The notes under the pieces were generated by a model. The model was given only the letters and a program-made list of their open reading frames with translations, was not told the origin of the DNA and made no database searches. This document shows positions 37,531-46,836 of a DNA stretch of 64,000 nt, piece by piece. Source of the DNA: Enterocloster lavalensis (GTDB lineage Bacteria > Bacillota > Clostridia > Lachnospirales > Lachnospiraceae); NCBI RefSeq assembly GCF_902364025.1, contig NZ_CABJCG010000016.1, positions 77,997 through 141,996 of the forward strand. The letters run 5' to 3'. Numbering within the stretch: the stretch's first letter is position 1; the number at the start of each line of letters is the position of its first letter. Both the position numbers and the translations under genes were made by a program.

Positions 37531-38292
37531 ATGTATCAGGTAGGAATCGACGTTGGGTCCAGCGCGGCCAAGGCCGTGGTTATGGAGGGGAAAACCATTC
37601 TGAAAAAGGTGTTGCTGAGCACGGGATTTTCCAGCAGGCAGACAGCGGATCACATTTATGATCTGCTGGCGGAGGCGGGCTTTACAGAGGAAAATGCCCG
37701 GTACGTGGCCACCGGCTACGGCCGCGTGTCCGTCCTCTTTGCGGATCAGACCGTGACGGAGATCACCTGCCACGCAAAGGGCGCGCAGGTCCTGTTTGGG
37801 GGTGACGGGACAGTGATCGATATCGGCGGACAGGACACCAAGGGCATCGCGCTGAAAAACGGCCGCGTGATGAAGTTTATTATGAACGACAAGTGTTCCG
37901 CGGGTACAGGGAAATTTCTGGAGGTGATGACGAACCGGCTGGGACTGACGCAGCAGAAGCTCTCAGAGCTGGCGTCCAGGGGCAGGCACATTTCCATCAG
38001 CTCCATGTGCACGGTATTTGCAGAGTCGGAGGTGATCAGCCTGATCGGCAGGGGAACGCCCAGGGAAGATATCGCCTTCGGGGTCATCGAGTCCGTGGTG
38101 ACAAAGGTCACACAGCTGATCGCGCAGATTCCGGGGGAGACCTATTTTCTCACAGGCGGTCTGTGCGAGGACGAATATCTGATCGGGCGTTTGCGTATTG
38201 CATTAAAAAAGCCGGTGATCAGCGCGCCCATGGCCCGATACGCGGGGGCGGTGGGGGCTGCGGTGCTGGCGGGAGAAGAGAGAGGAAACTAA
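37531..38292 (+). CDS. ATP-dependent activator of a double-cubane/dehydratase-type enzyme (HgdC/YjiL family)
   Basis: The product is about 253 residues, starting at the ATG at 37531 ([16 protein letters not shown]). It belongs to the BadF/BadG/BcrA/HgdC ASKHA ATPases: phosphate-1 loop [20 protein letters not shown], and two cysteines expected to hold the intersubunit 4Fe-4S cluster of the dimer ([11 protein letters not shown] and [10 protein letters not shown]). ATP hydrolysis drives a very low-potential electron onto the partner enzyme. It lies 1 bp before the partner gene at 38294. Full length for the family. Confidence 0.95.
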   Translation: MYQVGIDVGSSAAKAVVMEGKTILKKVLLSTGFSSRQTADHIYDLLAEAGFTEENARYVATGYGRVSVLFADQTVTEITCHAKGAQVLFGGDGTVIDIGGQDTKGIALKNGRVMKFIMNDKCSAGTGKFLEVMTNRLGLTQQKLSELASRGRHISISSMCTVFAESEVISLIGRGTPREDIAFGVIESVVTKVTQLIAQIPGETYFLTGGLCEDEYLIGRLRIALKKPVISAPMARYAGAVGAAVLAGEERGN

Positions 38293-38293
38293 A

Positions 38294-39448
38294 ATGGGAT
38301 GTAATGAGCTGCCAAAGACATTTGACGAATTTGTAGAGACGAGAAAACAGGGGTTTATGAAGGCCAAGGAGTTCAAGGACAGAGGCGGGAAGCTGGCCGG
38401 ATGTCTCTGTTCCTACACGCCCCAGGAGCTGTTGGACGCCGCGGGGGTGGCCACCGTGGGTCTGTGCGGCACCAGCAACGAGACGATACCGGACGCGGAG
38501 AAGGTACTGCCCAAGAATCTGTGCCCGTTGATCAAGAGTACATACGGCTTCGCCTGTTCGGACAAGTGTCCCTATACCTATTTCTCCGACATCATCATCG
38601 GCGAGACCACCTGCGACGGCAAGAAAAAGATGTACGAGCTGTTAAATGAGATCAAGGAGACCTATGTCCTCCACCTGCCCCAGAGCCAGGAACGGGAGTA
38701 TGCGAAGGATATCTGGTATGAGGAGATAAAGCTGTTCAAGGAAAAGCTGGAGCAGAAGTTCGGCGTTGAGATCACGGAGGAGAACCTGCGCAGGGCGGCC
38801 CATACCAGAAACCAACTGCGGCGGGCCCATCTGGAGATGTACCGGCTGCAGGAGAACACCCCTCCGGCCATGAAAGGCACGGAAATGATGATCGCACTCC
38901 AGCAGGGAACCTTCACATTTGACGTAAATGAGCAGTTGGAAAATGTGCGGGCGCGGGTGGTTACGGCAAAGGAGGCTTACGCGGCGGGTACTCATCCGGT
39001 TCCGGCGTCGGCCAGGCGGATTCTGCTCACCGGCTGCCCCACCGGGGGCGTAATCCAGAAGGTGGGCGCGGTGGTGGAGAACAGTGGGGGCGTCATCGTC
39101 TGTCTGGACCATTGCAGCGGCGAGCGGACAAACATGATTCTGGTGGACGAGGAAGCCGGGGATATTCTGCGGGCCATCTCGGACCGGTATCTGGCGATCA
39201 ACTGCTCGGTTATGACAGCAAATGCAGGGCGGCTTGACAATACCAGGGAGATGATTTGCAAATACAAGGTGGACGGCGTCATTGAGGTGGTGCTTCAGGC
39301 GTGCCATACGTTTAATGTGGAAGCTTTTCAGATGGGGCGCATGGTCGAGGCGCTGGGGGTTCCTTATATGAAACTGGAGACCGATTATTCCACCGCGGAC
39401 TGCGGGCAGATTGAGACGCGGGTGGCGGCGTTTATCGAGATGTTGTAG
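38294..39448 (+). CDS. Double-cubane-cluster protein / 2-hydroxyacyl-CoA dehydratase-like (HgdB/YjiM family)
   Basis: This is a 384-residue protein of the HgdB/FldB superfamily. It has many cysteines in the places expected for cluster binding: GCLCSYTP (about 36-43), [22 protein letters not shown] (about 93-106), and later [10 protein letters not shown] and QACHTF. Only one such subunit is encoded, unlike the two-subunit 2-hydroxyacyl-CoA dehydratases, and no CoA-transferase is nearby. That matches the single-subunit double-cubane-cluster proteins (E. coli YjiM, Carboxydothermus DCCP), which carry an Fe8S9 cluster and reduce small molecules such as acetylene in vitro. The natural substrate is unknown. 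Confidence 0.9.
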   Translation: MGCNELPKTFDEFVETRKQGFMKAKEFKDRGGKLAGCLCSYTPQELLDAAGVATVGLCGTSNETIPDAEKVLPKNLCPLIKSTYGFACSDKCPYTYFSDIIIGETTCDGKKKMYELLNEIKETYVLHLPQSQEREYAKDIWYEEIKLFKEKLEQKFGVEITEENLRRAAHTRNQLRRAHLEMYRLQENTPPAMKGTEMMIALQQGTFTFDVNEQLENVRARVVTAKEAYAAGTHPVPASARRILLTGCPTGGVIQKVGAVVENSGGVIVCLDHCSGERTNMILVDEEAGDILRAISDRYLAINCSVMTANAGRLDNTREMICKYKVDGVIEVVLQACHTFNVEAFQMGRMVEALGVPYMKLETDYSTADCGQIETRVAAFIEML

Positions 39449-39469
39449 TGGAGTGAGCGAAAATGGACA

Positions 39470-39509
39470 GGGCCGGATTGTGATTCCTTCATGATCCGGC
39501 CCGATTTTT
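39470..39509 (+). terminator. Terminator after the double-cubane operon
   Basis: GGGCCGGAT pairs with ATCCGGCCC (15 bp loop), followed by GATTTTT. Confidence 0.9.
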
Positions 39510-39588
39510 GTGGAGAAGGAGGGCGGTTCGTGGTAGAATACAGACAAAACCGGATTTTTTGCCGGAGAACCGCGAAGGAGGAACTGCT

Positions 39589-40134
39589 GTGTACGATATC
39601 ACATTAAAAATCAACGCCCGTTTGCAGCCCATTGACCGGGGAGATGAATATGAGGATCCCATCGGGGAGGCCCTGGAGAGCCGGGGGCTGGGCGAGGTGA
39701 CCGGTGGCGGGACCATGCTGGAAAGCACCGGAGAGGTGAAATATTGCGAGGTGGATCTGTCCCTGGAGGACGGCTCGGAGCAGACGATGGAGGCGCTGCT
39801 GCAAATACTGGATGAGATTGGGGTTCCAAAGGGGTCTGTGCTCCAATGGGAAGGTCATAAACAGCCGGTGGGGAGGCTGGAAGGGATGGGCTTTTACGCC
39901 AACGGCACGGAGCTTCCCCTGGAAGTATACCAAAACTGCGATATCAACGTGGTGATCCGGGAGATGGAATCTCTCATGGAGGGAGTGGGAAGATTCTACA
40001 GTTACTGGGAGGGCCCGGAGGACACGGCCCTGTACTTTTATGGGACGTCCTTTGAGGAGATGAGGGAACGTATTGAAAAGTTTGTGGAGGAATATCCACT
40101 TTGCCATAAATCACGCATTGTCCGCATCGCATAG
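39589..40134 (+). CDS. Unrecognised protein (181 aa)
   Basis: The GTG at 39589 has AAGGAGG 7 bp upstream, which decides the start. The protein is soluble and acidic with alternating strands and helices (YDITLKINARL, YCEVDLSLEDG, CDINVVIREM, FEEMRERIEKFVEEYP). No membrane segment, signal peptide or known motif. It is followed by another unknown gene on the same strand, and the two may form a pair. Its look (small, acidic, no catalytic motif) is like that of immunity-type proteins, but that is only an impression. Confidence 0.75.
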   Translation: MYDITLKINARLQPIDRGDEYEDPIGEALESRGLGEVTGGGTMLESTGEVKYCEVDLSLEDGSEQTMEALLQILDEIGVPKGSVLQWEGHKQPVGRLEGMGFYANGTELPLEVYQNCDINVVIREMESLMEGVGRFYSYWEGPEDTALYFYGTSFEEMRERIEKFVEEYPLCHKSRIVRIA

Positions 40135-40175
40135 TGACTGGGGAAGGCCCGCAGAGCGGCGGCAGGTGGGAGAAA

Positions 40176-40727
40176 ATGGAAATAAAAATGTACGGCAGAA
40201 TATTGACCGGAGGGGGACGTTTCTATACCTATCTGGGGCCGCTGTTTGCGGCGATTGGGCAGCGGCAGGAGCAGTACAACTGGTTGATCACGGATTTTGA
40301 GGGCGGATTTCCTCTGGAAGAGCGTGTCCGGCTGAACCGCCGGAACCTGCGGGAGCGGTACGCCTGGATCGACGGCGGGACCCTTACGCGGCTGGCCGGG
40401 CAGGGGAATGCGCAGTGGAGCTGGGGCGTTTTTTCCGGTTTTGACCGGTCGGTGACGTTGAAGCAGGCGCTGGAATATGACCTGCCCTGGGCGGACGGCA
40501 ACCCGGGATTCTGGAAAAATCCCGTCTCGGTCCAGCACCCCCTGGCGCAGATGGAGATCGTGGCCTGGGACAATGCCAGCACCATTCTGATCAGCCGGGA
40601 TCAGAAGGCGGTGCGCGAATTTGCGGCGGCGTTTCCGGACAGTATGGATTTGGAGCGGTATAACGAGGCGGAGGCTGCGCCGGATCAGTCGGCGGCTTAT
40701 GAGGCGTGGCTTCGCAGGAATGGGTGA
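40176..40727 (+). CDS. Unrecognised protein (183 aa)
   Basis: The start at 40176 (MEIKMYGRI) has GTGGGAG upstream; a GTG at 40134 overlapping the previous stop is also in frame. It is rich in aromatics and Trp (YNWLITDF, RYAWIDGG, QWSWGVFSGF, DLPWADGNPGFW), with no membrane segment. The YNWLI core recalls DUF2691-type small proteins, but I cannot confirm this. It lies 41 bp after the preceding unknown gene. Confidence 0.72.
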   Translation: MEIKMYGRILTGGGRFYTYLGPLFAAIGQRQEQYNWLITDFEGGFPLEERVRLNRRNLRERYAWIDGGTLTRLAGQGNAQWSWGVFSGFDRSVTLKQALEYDLPWADGNPGFWKNPVSVQHPLAQMEIVAWDNASTILISRDQKAVREFAAAFPDSMDLERYNEAEAAPDQSAAYEAWLRRNG

Positions 40728-40824
40728 CGGTAGCGGGCGGGGGGAGGCAGCGGGGGAGATTATGTGGCGGTCCGGTGCAGATAGGGCTAGGGCAGGTAGC
40801 AGCCAGGGGAATATAGTGATCTGT

Positions 40825-41000
40825 TGAAGGAGGCGGTCTGGGGCGTGAGGCGATTCGGTGCAGGAAATGGTCCGGCGCGGGAGGCGGCCTGGGTCAGGCG
40901 GTGATTTGGTGCAGGAACTGATCCGGGCCAGGCCGCGTTTTGTTGCGGGAGGTGTTCCGGGCCAGGCCGCGATCCGTTGCAGGCAGCAGTCCAGTCCATC
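40825..41000. repeat. Degenerate 17/34 bp tandem repeat in non-coding DNA
   Basis: Units marked by TGCAGG-like words begin at about 40825, 40859, 40910, 40944 and 40978, spaced by 34, 51, 34 and 34 bp. The shared core is GGTGCAGGAA...TCCGGGCCAG. The 349 bp gap between the unknown gene and the MerR gene is made up of this block and the MerR promoter. Confidence 0.7.
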
Positions 41001-41015
41001 CCCCCGTAAAAAGCC

Positions 41016-41046
41016 TTGACCCTTACGCAACGTCATAGCTTATAGT
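41016..41046 (+). promoter_or_regulatory. MerR-type promoter with 19 bp spacer
   Basis: TTGACC at 41016-41021, a 19 bp spacer and TATAGT at 41041-41046. The spacer contains an imperfect dyad (CTTACG/CGTCATAG). Over-long spacers of 19-20 bp with a dyad are typical of promoters untwisted by MerR-family activators, so the downstream gene probably controls itself. Confidence 0.7.
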
Positions 41047-41076
41047 GGAGTCATCAAAAAACGGGAGGCGATTTTA

Positions 41077-41928
41077 ATGAAAACGGTAAAAGAAGTCTCA
41101 GAGCTGACCGGCGTCAGCCCGCGCGCGCTCCACTGGTATGACCGGATCGGGCTGCTAAAGCCCACAGCGCACAGCAAGGCGGGCTACCGGCTCTACGATG
41201 ACGAGGCGCTGGAAAAGCTGCGGCAGATTCTGTATTTTCGGGAGTTCGGCATGCCCCTTGGCGAGATACGGGCGGTTCTGGAAAGCCCGGAATATGACCG
41301 GAAGGCGGCGCTGCGGCAGCAGAAGCGCCTTTTGGAGCTCAAGAAAATGCGTCTGGAACGTCTGATAACCAGTATCGACGCGATTCTCGCCGGGGACGAC
41401 AAGCTGGATTTCACGGTATTCGATCAGTCGGAGATCGAGGGCATTTTACAGAACATGATTTCGGAGCTGGACGATCAGCAGCGCGACAGGCTGACAAATC
41501 GGTACGGAAGCCTGGAGGCGTTCCGGGAAATGGGGATCAGGAACTTTGAGAAGCCGGAGAGTCGCCGCTTTTTGCAGAAGCTGGTGGAGTGGTACGGAAG
41601 CAAGGAGCGGGCGCTGGCGCGGATGTACGAGGCGCCGGACCCGAACGTTTTGATGGAGAACGCCCGGCGGATTTTGAATATGTACGAAAAACTCAACCGT
41701 CTGCGCCTGCAAAATTGTCCCCCCGGAGGAGGGCCGGCCCAGCAGGCCATGAAAGAGCTGGAGGCGGTGCTGTTAGACACCTCCGGGATGGAACAGGTGA
41801 AGCCGCTTCTGCTGGAGGAGGCCGACGGCCTGCTTGCAGGCGGCGGGGCGGTGCAAAGGATGGATGAGAAGTACGGGCAGGGCTGGAGCGAATTTTACGT
41901 GCAGGCGGTGATGGCGTATTGTAAATGA
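41077..41928 (+). CDS. MerR-family regulator with TipA-like ligand domain
   Basis: This is a 283-residue protein. The N-terminal MerR domain (1-70) has VKEVSELTGVSPRALHWYDRIGLL and the LYDDEALEKLRQILYFREFGM helix. A coiled coil (about 75-112) follows, then a helical TipAS-like antibiotic-binding domain (about 135-283, with KYGQGWSEFYVQAVMAYC at the end). TipA-type proteins are activated by bound hydrophobic or peptide ligands. The promoter is of the MerR-activated type, but no drug exporter lies next to it; the following gene is an Lhr-type helicase with a 143 bp gap. Confidence 0.94.
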   Translation: MKTVKEVSELTGVSPRALHWYDRIGLLKPTAHSKAGYRLYDDEALEKLRQILYFREFGMPLGEIRAVLESPEYDRKAALRQQKRLLELKKMRLERLITSIDAILAGDDKLDFTVFDQSEIEGILQNMISELDDQQRDRLTNRYGSLEAFREMGIRNFEKPESRRFLQKLVEWYGSKERALARMYEAPDPNVLMENARRILNMYEKLNRLRLQNCPPGGGPAQQAMKELEAVLLDTSGMEQVKPLLLEEADGLLAGGGAVQRMDEKYGQGWSEFYVQAVMAYCK

Positions 41929-42071
41929 CAAATCCGGGGAAATGTTCCGCTGTAATTTCCCGGAATCCCGGCCAGCGCTTGTGTTCTCTCCAATATTTGG
42001 GATAAAATGGAATGTAAAGGCGGAATTTACCCGTAAAAATTCCGCTGTCGTGTAATAAGATGGAGGCGGTT

Positions 42072-45000
42072 ATGCAGCAGGACGTACTGGAACTTTTTTC
42101 ACCCGCAACGGCGGAGTGGTTTACAAATACATTCGGAGAGCCAACGGATGTGCAGAAGGCGGCCTGGCCCGCCATTGGGGCCGGGAAACCGGCTCTGGTC
42201 AGCGCGCCTACGGGAACCGGAAAGACCCTGTCCGCATTCCTGATTTTTATCGACCGGTTGAACGCCCTGGCACGGGCGGGGGAGCTTAAAGAGGAGCTGT
42301 ATCTGATCTACATTTCCCCCCTCAAATCCCTGGCCGGGGATATCCGGGAGAACCTGCGACGGCCGCTCCTCGGCATCCCGCGGGAGGAGGGGCAGGAGGA
42401 GATTCAGGTGGGAATCCGCACCGGGGACACGCCCCAGAAGGACCGTCAGAGGATGATCAAGCATCCGCCCCACATCCTGATCACCACCCCTGAGTCCCTG
42501 TTTCTCATGCTGACCTCCAAAAATGGAGGCTCCGTGCTGAAAACGGCCCGGGCGCTGATCATCGACGAGCTCCACGCCCTTATCGACACCAAACGGGGAG
42601 CGCACCTGATGCTCTCCGTGGCCAGACTGGACCGGCTCTGCGGCACAAACCTACAGCGCATTGGCCTGTCCGCCACCATTGAGCCCCTGGAGCTGGCGGC
42701 CGCCTACCTGTCCCCAGAGCCGGTACAGATTTGCGCCCCAGCCATGAAAAAACAGGTCAGGATTCAGGTCATCGGCACCGCGCCCGCGGTGGGGCGGAGA
42801 AAGGACCCGGTCTGGGAGGAACTGGGAATGGCGGTGTACCGGCAATGTCTGGAATGCCGGAGCGTGATCGCATTTTCCGAGGGACGCCGCTATGCGGAAA
42901 AGCTGGCGTATTATGTAAATCTGCTGGGCGGAGACGGCTTTGCCCGGGTTCACCACGGCAGCCTTTCCAAAGAACAGCGGGCGGTGGCGGAGCAGGACCT
43001 GCGGGAAGGACGGCTCCGTCTGCTGTGCGCCACCTCCTCCATGGAGTTGGGCATCGACGTGGGCGACGTGGAGCGGGTGCTGCAGGTGGGCTGCCCCAGA
43101 ACCATTTCCAGCACTATGCAGCGGCTGGGCCGGGCCGGGCACAATCCGGGGCGGGTCAGCGAAATGCTCATGTATCCGCGCACCGCCTCGGAGGCCGTAT
43201 ACTGCGGCATGACCGCCCAGGTGGCCAGGCTGGGGGGCGTGGAACAGGCCCGGCCGCCCAGGATGTGCCTGGACGTGCTGGCCCAGCACCTGGTGTCCAT
43301 GGCCTCGGGGGAGGGATACAGCGTGGGGGACGTGCTGGAAATCCTTAAGCGGGCCTACTCCTTCCGGGACGTGACCGCGGAGGACGTGCGGCAGACGCTG
43401 GAAATGCTGGCCGGGGATTATGAGCACGACCGGGAAATCCCCGTGCGCCCCCGGGTACTGTACGATCGGATTCACGGTCTGGTGGCCGGGGACAACTACA
43501 GCCGCATGCTGGCCACGGCGGCGGGAGGCACCATACCGGACAAGGGCCTTTACGTGGCCAAAACCGAGGACGGGGTCACCTTGGGAGAGCTGGACGAGGA
43601 ATTCGTCTACGAGTCCCAGATCGGGGACAAGTTCATGCTGGGCTCCTTCGGCTGGCGGATTGTGCGCCAGGACAAGGACTCTGTGATCGTCACCCAGGCC
43701 CCCGCGGAGGGGGCCAGACTGCCCTTCTGGAAGGGGGAGACCAAGGGGCGTTCCCTGCGGACCAGCCTGGCATTTGGAAGGATTTTGCGGGAATTGGAAC
43801 GCGCGGAGTCGGAGGGGAAGCTGCCGGAACAGCTGGGGACCCTGGGATTGGACGAGGCCGCCACGGAGCACGCCGCCGGGTTTATCAGGCGGCAGATTCA
43901 GGCTACGGGCGGCCTGCCGGACGACAGGACCATTATCGTGGAGCATTTTAGGGACAGCACGGGCAGCCACCAGGTGATGGTCCACGCCCTGTTCGGGCGG
44001 CGGGTCAACGCGCCCCTGTCGCTTCTGGTCCAGCGGGCCGCCGTCACCATGACGGGGATGGAAGCGGGGTGTGTGGACGAGGAAGAAGGCTTTCTTCTGT
44101 ACCCTTACGGAAAGGAGCAGCTGCCAGAGGGTTTGCTGTATCAGATCGACCCGGAGCGCGTGCGCCCGGTATTGGAGGCGCTTCTGCCGGAAACGCCTCT
44201 GTTTGCCATGAGCTTCCGCTACAACGCGGCCAGGGCCCTGATGATGGGAATGCGCCATGCGGGCCGTCAGCCCCTGTGGATGCAGCGGCTGCGGAGCGCG
44301 GAGATGCTCAGCTCCCTGATCGAAACGCCGGACCACCCCCTGATCCGGGAGACGAAGCGGGAATGCCTGGAGGACCAGTGGGACATCGACAGCGTGATTC
44401 AGATATTAAACGATATCCGCGCCGGCTTGATCACGGTGCGCGAAATCCACGTGGATATCCCCTCGCCCATGTCCCTGCCCTTCCAGTGGCAGGTGGAGAC
44501 GGCGGAAATGTACGAGTATTCCCCCACCACCTCCAAAATACGCCGCGCCGTCAGCGAGGAGCTGAAACGGGCGGAGCTGGTGAAGCCGCCTGCCGAGGAA
44601 TTATCTAAAAAATGGGAGCGCCGGAAGCTGCCGGAAAATGAGGAACAGCTCCACGCCCTGCTGATGATGGAGGGAGATTTGGCCGCCGGTGAGCTGGAAG
44701 TGCCCGCCGAATGGCTGGATAATTTGGCCAGACGTGGCCTGGCCTGCTACCTGGAACCGGGAATCTGGGTGGCGGCGGAGCAGAGGGAAGAGTATGAGAT
44801 GGCTTTGGGGGTAGGGAGGAATGGAGGGGAGATAGAGGCGCCGGACTTGGCTGGGATGAAGAGGGAAGACGTGGCGGCAGCGCGCGGGACAGCACTGGGT
44901 TTGGCTAGGATGAACGGAGGCGATGAGGGGAAAGCGCGCGAGACAGCACTGGGTTCGGCTGGGATGAACGGAGGCGATGAGGGGAGAACGCGCGGGACAG

Positions 45001-46562
45001 TGTTGGACTCGTCTGGGATAAACAGGGGAGACGCGGCGAAGGGATGCGGGCAGGCGCAGACTTCCCCGGAGGAGCAGGCTGTGCGCCACATCGTGCGTCG
45101 GCTGCTTTACTACCGGGGCGGGCAGACCGCCGGGGCGGTTCAGGAGCGGTATTTCCTGGCCGCCGGAGTTTCCGAGCGGATATTGAACGCACTCTGCGCC
45201 TCCGGGGACGTAGTGGAGGACGGAGGCGTTTACTATCACGGAAAACTTTATGAGCGGGCCCGGGAGGGATACATCCGCAGTCTGCGTACCCAGACCGCCA
45301 CCCAGCCGCCGGAGCATTTCGCCGCCCTGGCTGCCCTCAGGGCAGTTGCGGCCGGGCCGTCCGAGGAGCAGCTGAAGCAGACCGTGGCCCGGTACTGTGG
45401 CCGGATGTTTCCTGTAAAATACTGGGAAAGTGTCCTGCTTCCCAGGCGGATCAGGCGCTACAGCGGAGCCATGCTGGACAAGCTTTTGGCGGAAGGGGAT
45501 TATTTCTGGCGGATGACGCCGGAGGGGAATCTCTGTTTCTGCCGGTATGAGGACATTGACTGGGACGCGCCGCTGCCAAAGGGCGCGGAGAGCCTGAAGG
45601 GCGACGAGCTTCTCATGTACCGGGAACTGGCGCGCCGGGGAGCCAGCTTCTTAAAATTCCTCACCAGTGTGCCCAAGGAGGACAGCGCCCAGGAAGTTCT
45701 GCTGCGCCTGGCGGAAAAGGGGCTGGTCTGCGCGGACAGCTTCGTGCCGGTGCGCCAGTGGCAGAACCGTGAAAAAGTGAAAAAAGCCACGGCCAGGCAG
45801 CGGGTAAACGCCCGGGTCATGGCCCTGTCCGCCGGCCGCTGGGACGTGGTACGGCCGGTGAAGCAGTGGAGCGAGGAAGCGTGGCTCGAAGCATTTTTCA
45901 CGGAAAATGGACTGCTTTGCCGGGAGACGTTTCGAAAGTCTTTGGCGGAGGTGAACGGTTCGCCGTATCTGGCGGGCGGCGCTGAGCGCGGGGAGAGTGG
46001 AGAGCGTCAGGAGAAAGGGGAGCGGCCGGCTCAAATGCCGGATCACATGCTGTATCAAACCGCGGAGCCCTTCAGCTGGAAACGCGCCCTGGAGCTGCTG
46101 CGAATCTGGGAGTACACCGGGCGAATCCGCCGGGGATATTTTGTGGCCGGTCTGTCGGGCGCCCAGTTCATCCGCCGGGAAGAGTACGACGGCATAACCG
46201 CCGCCCTGAAGGACCCGGCGAAACAAATCCTGTGGCTGAACGGCACCGACCCGGCAGTTCAGTGGGGCAAGTCCCTGGAAATGCCTGCCGAGCAAGGATT
46301 CCTGGCGGTTCCCGGAACCGCTGTGGCGCTGAACACAGGCCGCCTGGCTGCGGTGATGGAGCGCCAGGGGAAAATCCTACGGGTATACGAGCCGGACTGC
46401 CTGGAAGAAGTTTTGACTGAATTTGTGCGGGATTACCGGCAGAACGCGCTGTTCGCGGAACAGAGGCGGATCACGGTGAAGGAGTATCCGCGCGAGGCGG
46501 GGGACACGCTGCGAAGGGCGGGATTCATGCAGGAGATGGGGGATTTTGTGTTGTATCGGTAA
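42072..46562 (+). CDS. lhr: Large DEAD/DEAH-box helicase of the Lhr family
   Basis: The product is about 1496 residues. I prefer the ATG at 42072 (MQQDVLELF) because GGAGG lies 5 bp upstream; an ATG at 42060 is in frame. Walker A is SAPTGTGKT (44-52), the DExH box DELH (165-168), and helicase C ends in QRLGRAGHNPG. The Lhr core winged-helix and beta-barrel domains follow, and the long C-terminal region ends near 1496 as in full-length Lhr. Lhr unwinds DNA and RNA:DNA hybrids 3' to 5' in stress repair. An 18-residue tandem repeat interrupts the protein at about 922-993. Charged, low-complexity text there suggests a surface linker. Confidence 0.93.
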   Translation: MQQDVLELFSPATAEWFTNTFGEPTDVQKAAWPAIGAGKPALVSAPTGTGKTLSAFLIFIDRLNALARAGELKEELYLIYISPLKSLAGDIRENLRRPLLGIPREEGQEEIQVGIRTGDTPQKDRQRMIKHPPHILITTPESLFLMLTSKNGGSVLKTARALIIDELHALIDTKRGAHLMLSVARLDRLCGTNLQRIGLSATIEPLELAAAYLSPEPVQICAPAMKKQVRIQVIGTAPAVGRRKDPVWEELGMAVYRQCLECRSVIAFSEGRRYAEKLAYYVNLLGGDGFARVHHGSLSKEQRAVAEQDLREGRLRLLCATSSMELGIDVGDVERVLQVGCPRTISSTMQRLGRAGHNPGRVSEMLMYPRTASEAVYCGMTAQVARLGGVEQARPPRMCLDVLAQHLVSMASGEGYSVGDVLEILKRAYSFRDVTAEDVRQTLEMLAGDYEHDREIPVRPRVLYDRIHGLVAGDNYSRMLATAAGGTIPDKGLYVAKTEDGVTLGELDEEFVYESQIGDKFMLGSFGWRIVRQDKDSVIVTQAPAEGARLPFWKGETKGRSLRTSLAFGRILRELERAESEGKLPEQLGTLGLDEAATEHAAGFIRRQIQATGGLPDDRTIIVEHFRDSTGSHQVMVHALFGRRVNAPLSLLVQRAAVTMTGMEAGCVDEEEGFLLYPYGKEQLPEGLLYQIDPERVRPVLEALLPETPLFAMSFRYNAARALMMGMRHAGRQPLWMQRLRSAEMLSSLIETPDHPLIRETKRECLEDQWDIDSVIQILNDIRAGLITVREIHVDIPSPMSLPFQWQVETAEMYEYSPTTSKIRRAVSEELKRAELVKPPAEELSKKWERRKLPENEEQLHALLMMEGDLAAGELEVPAEWLDNLARRGLACYLEPGIWVAAEQREEYEMALGVGRNGGEIEAPDLAGMKREDVAAARGTALGLARMNGGDEGKARETALGSAGMNGGDEGRTRGTVLDSSGINRGDAAKGCGQAQTSPEEQAVRHIVRRLLYYRGGQTAGAVQERYFLAAGVSERILNALCASGDVVEDGGVYYHGKLYERAREGYIRSLRTQTATQPPEHFAALAALRAVAAGPSEEQLKQTVARYCGRMFPVKYWESVLLPRRIRRYSGAMLDKLLAEGDYFWRMTPEGNLCFCRYEDIDWDAPLPKGAESLKGDELLMYRELARRGASFLKFLTSVPKEDSAQEVLLRLAEKGLVCADSFVPVRQWQNREKVKKATARQRVNARVMALSAGRWDVVRPVKQWSEEAWLEAFFTENGLLCRETFRKSLAEVNGSPYLAGGAERGESGERQEKGERPAQMPDHMLYQTAEPFSWKRALELLRIWEYTGRIRRGYFVAGLSGAQFIRREEYDGITAALKDPAKQILWLNGTDPAVQWGKSLEMPAEQGFLAVPGTAVALNTGRLAAVMERQGKILRVYEPDCLEEVLTEFVRDYRQNALFAEQRRITVKEYPREAGDTLRRAGFMQEMGDFVLYR
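44835..45050 (+). repeat. 54 bp in-frame tandem repeat in the Lhr-type gene
   Basis: Full units begin at 44889, 44943 and 44997 (ACAGCACTGG...), preceded by a diverged unit from about 44835. Each encodes 18 residues, for example ALGLARMNGGDEGKARET. The period is three times 18 bp. Confidence 0.9.
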
Positions 46563-46580
46563 ATGTAAGAGGAAATGCTG

Positions 46581-46619
46581 CCGGCCGGGAACGTTTTGTG
46601 TTCCGGGCTGGTTGTTTTT
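46581..46619 (+). terminator. Terminator after the Lhr-type gene
   Basis: CCGGCCGGGAAC pairs with GTTCCGGGCTGG (one mismatch, one wobble), followed by TTGTTTTTG. The rest of the 46563-46836 gap shows nothing I can name. Confidence 0.75.
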
Positions 46620-46836
46620 GTGAGGGGCGGGAGTGGAAATGAGGGAGGCGGCGGGAAGGGGATCAGGGCTGTTTGGGAATTGGGTATTAATCTTGGCTGC
46701 CTCGTGTACTAGCCGGTAGTGGGTCTGTGTGATAAAATGAGGGAAACGGAAAAATGTTGTGAGGGAATTTGAAAGTAGGGCCTGAGGCATTTTACATGAC
46801 CGATATGAGAGCAAGAAGGCAGGAGGAGATGGAGAT

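Noticed and set aside
42651..44336. A 561-codon open frame on the minus strand opposite the Lhr-type helicase gene
   Set aside because: It lies wholly antisense to a gene with clear helicase motifs, has His/Gln/Pro-rich composition typical of reverse frames in GC-rich DNA, and has no ribosome site.
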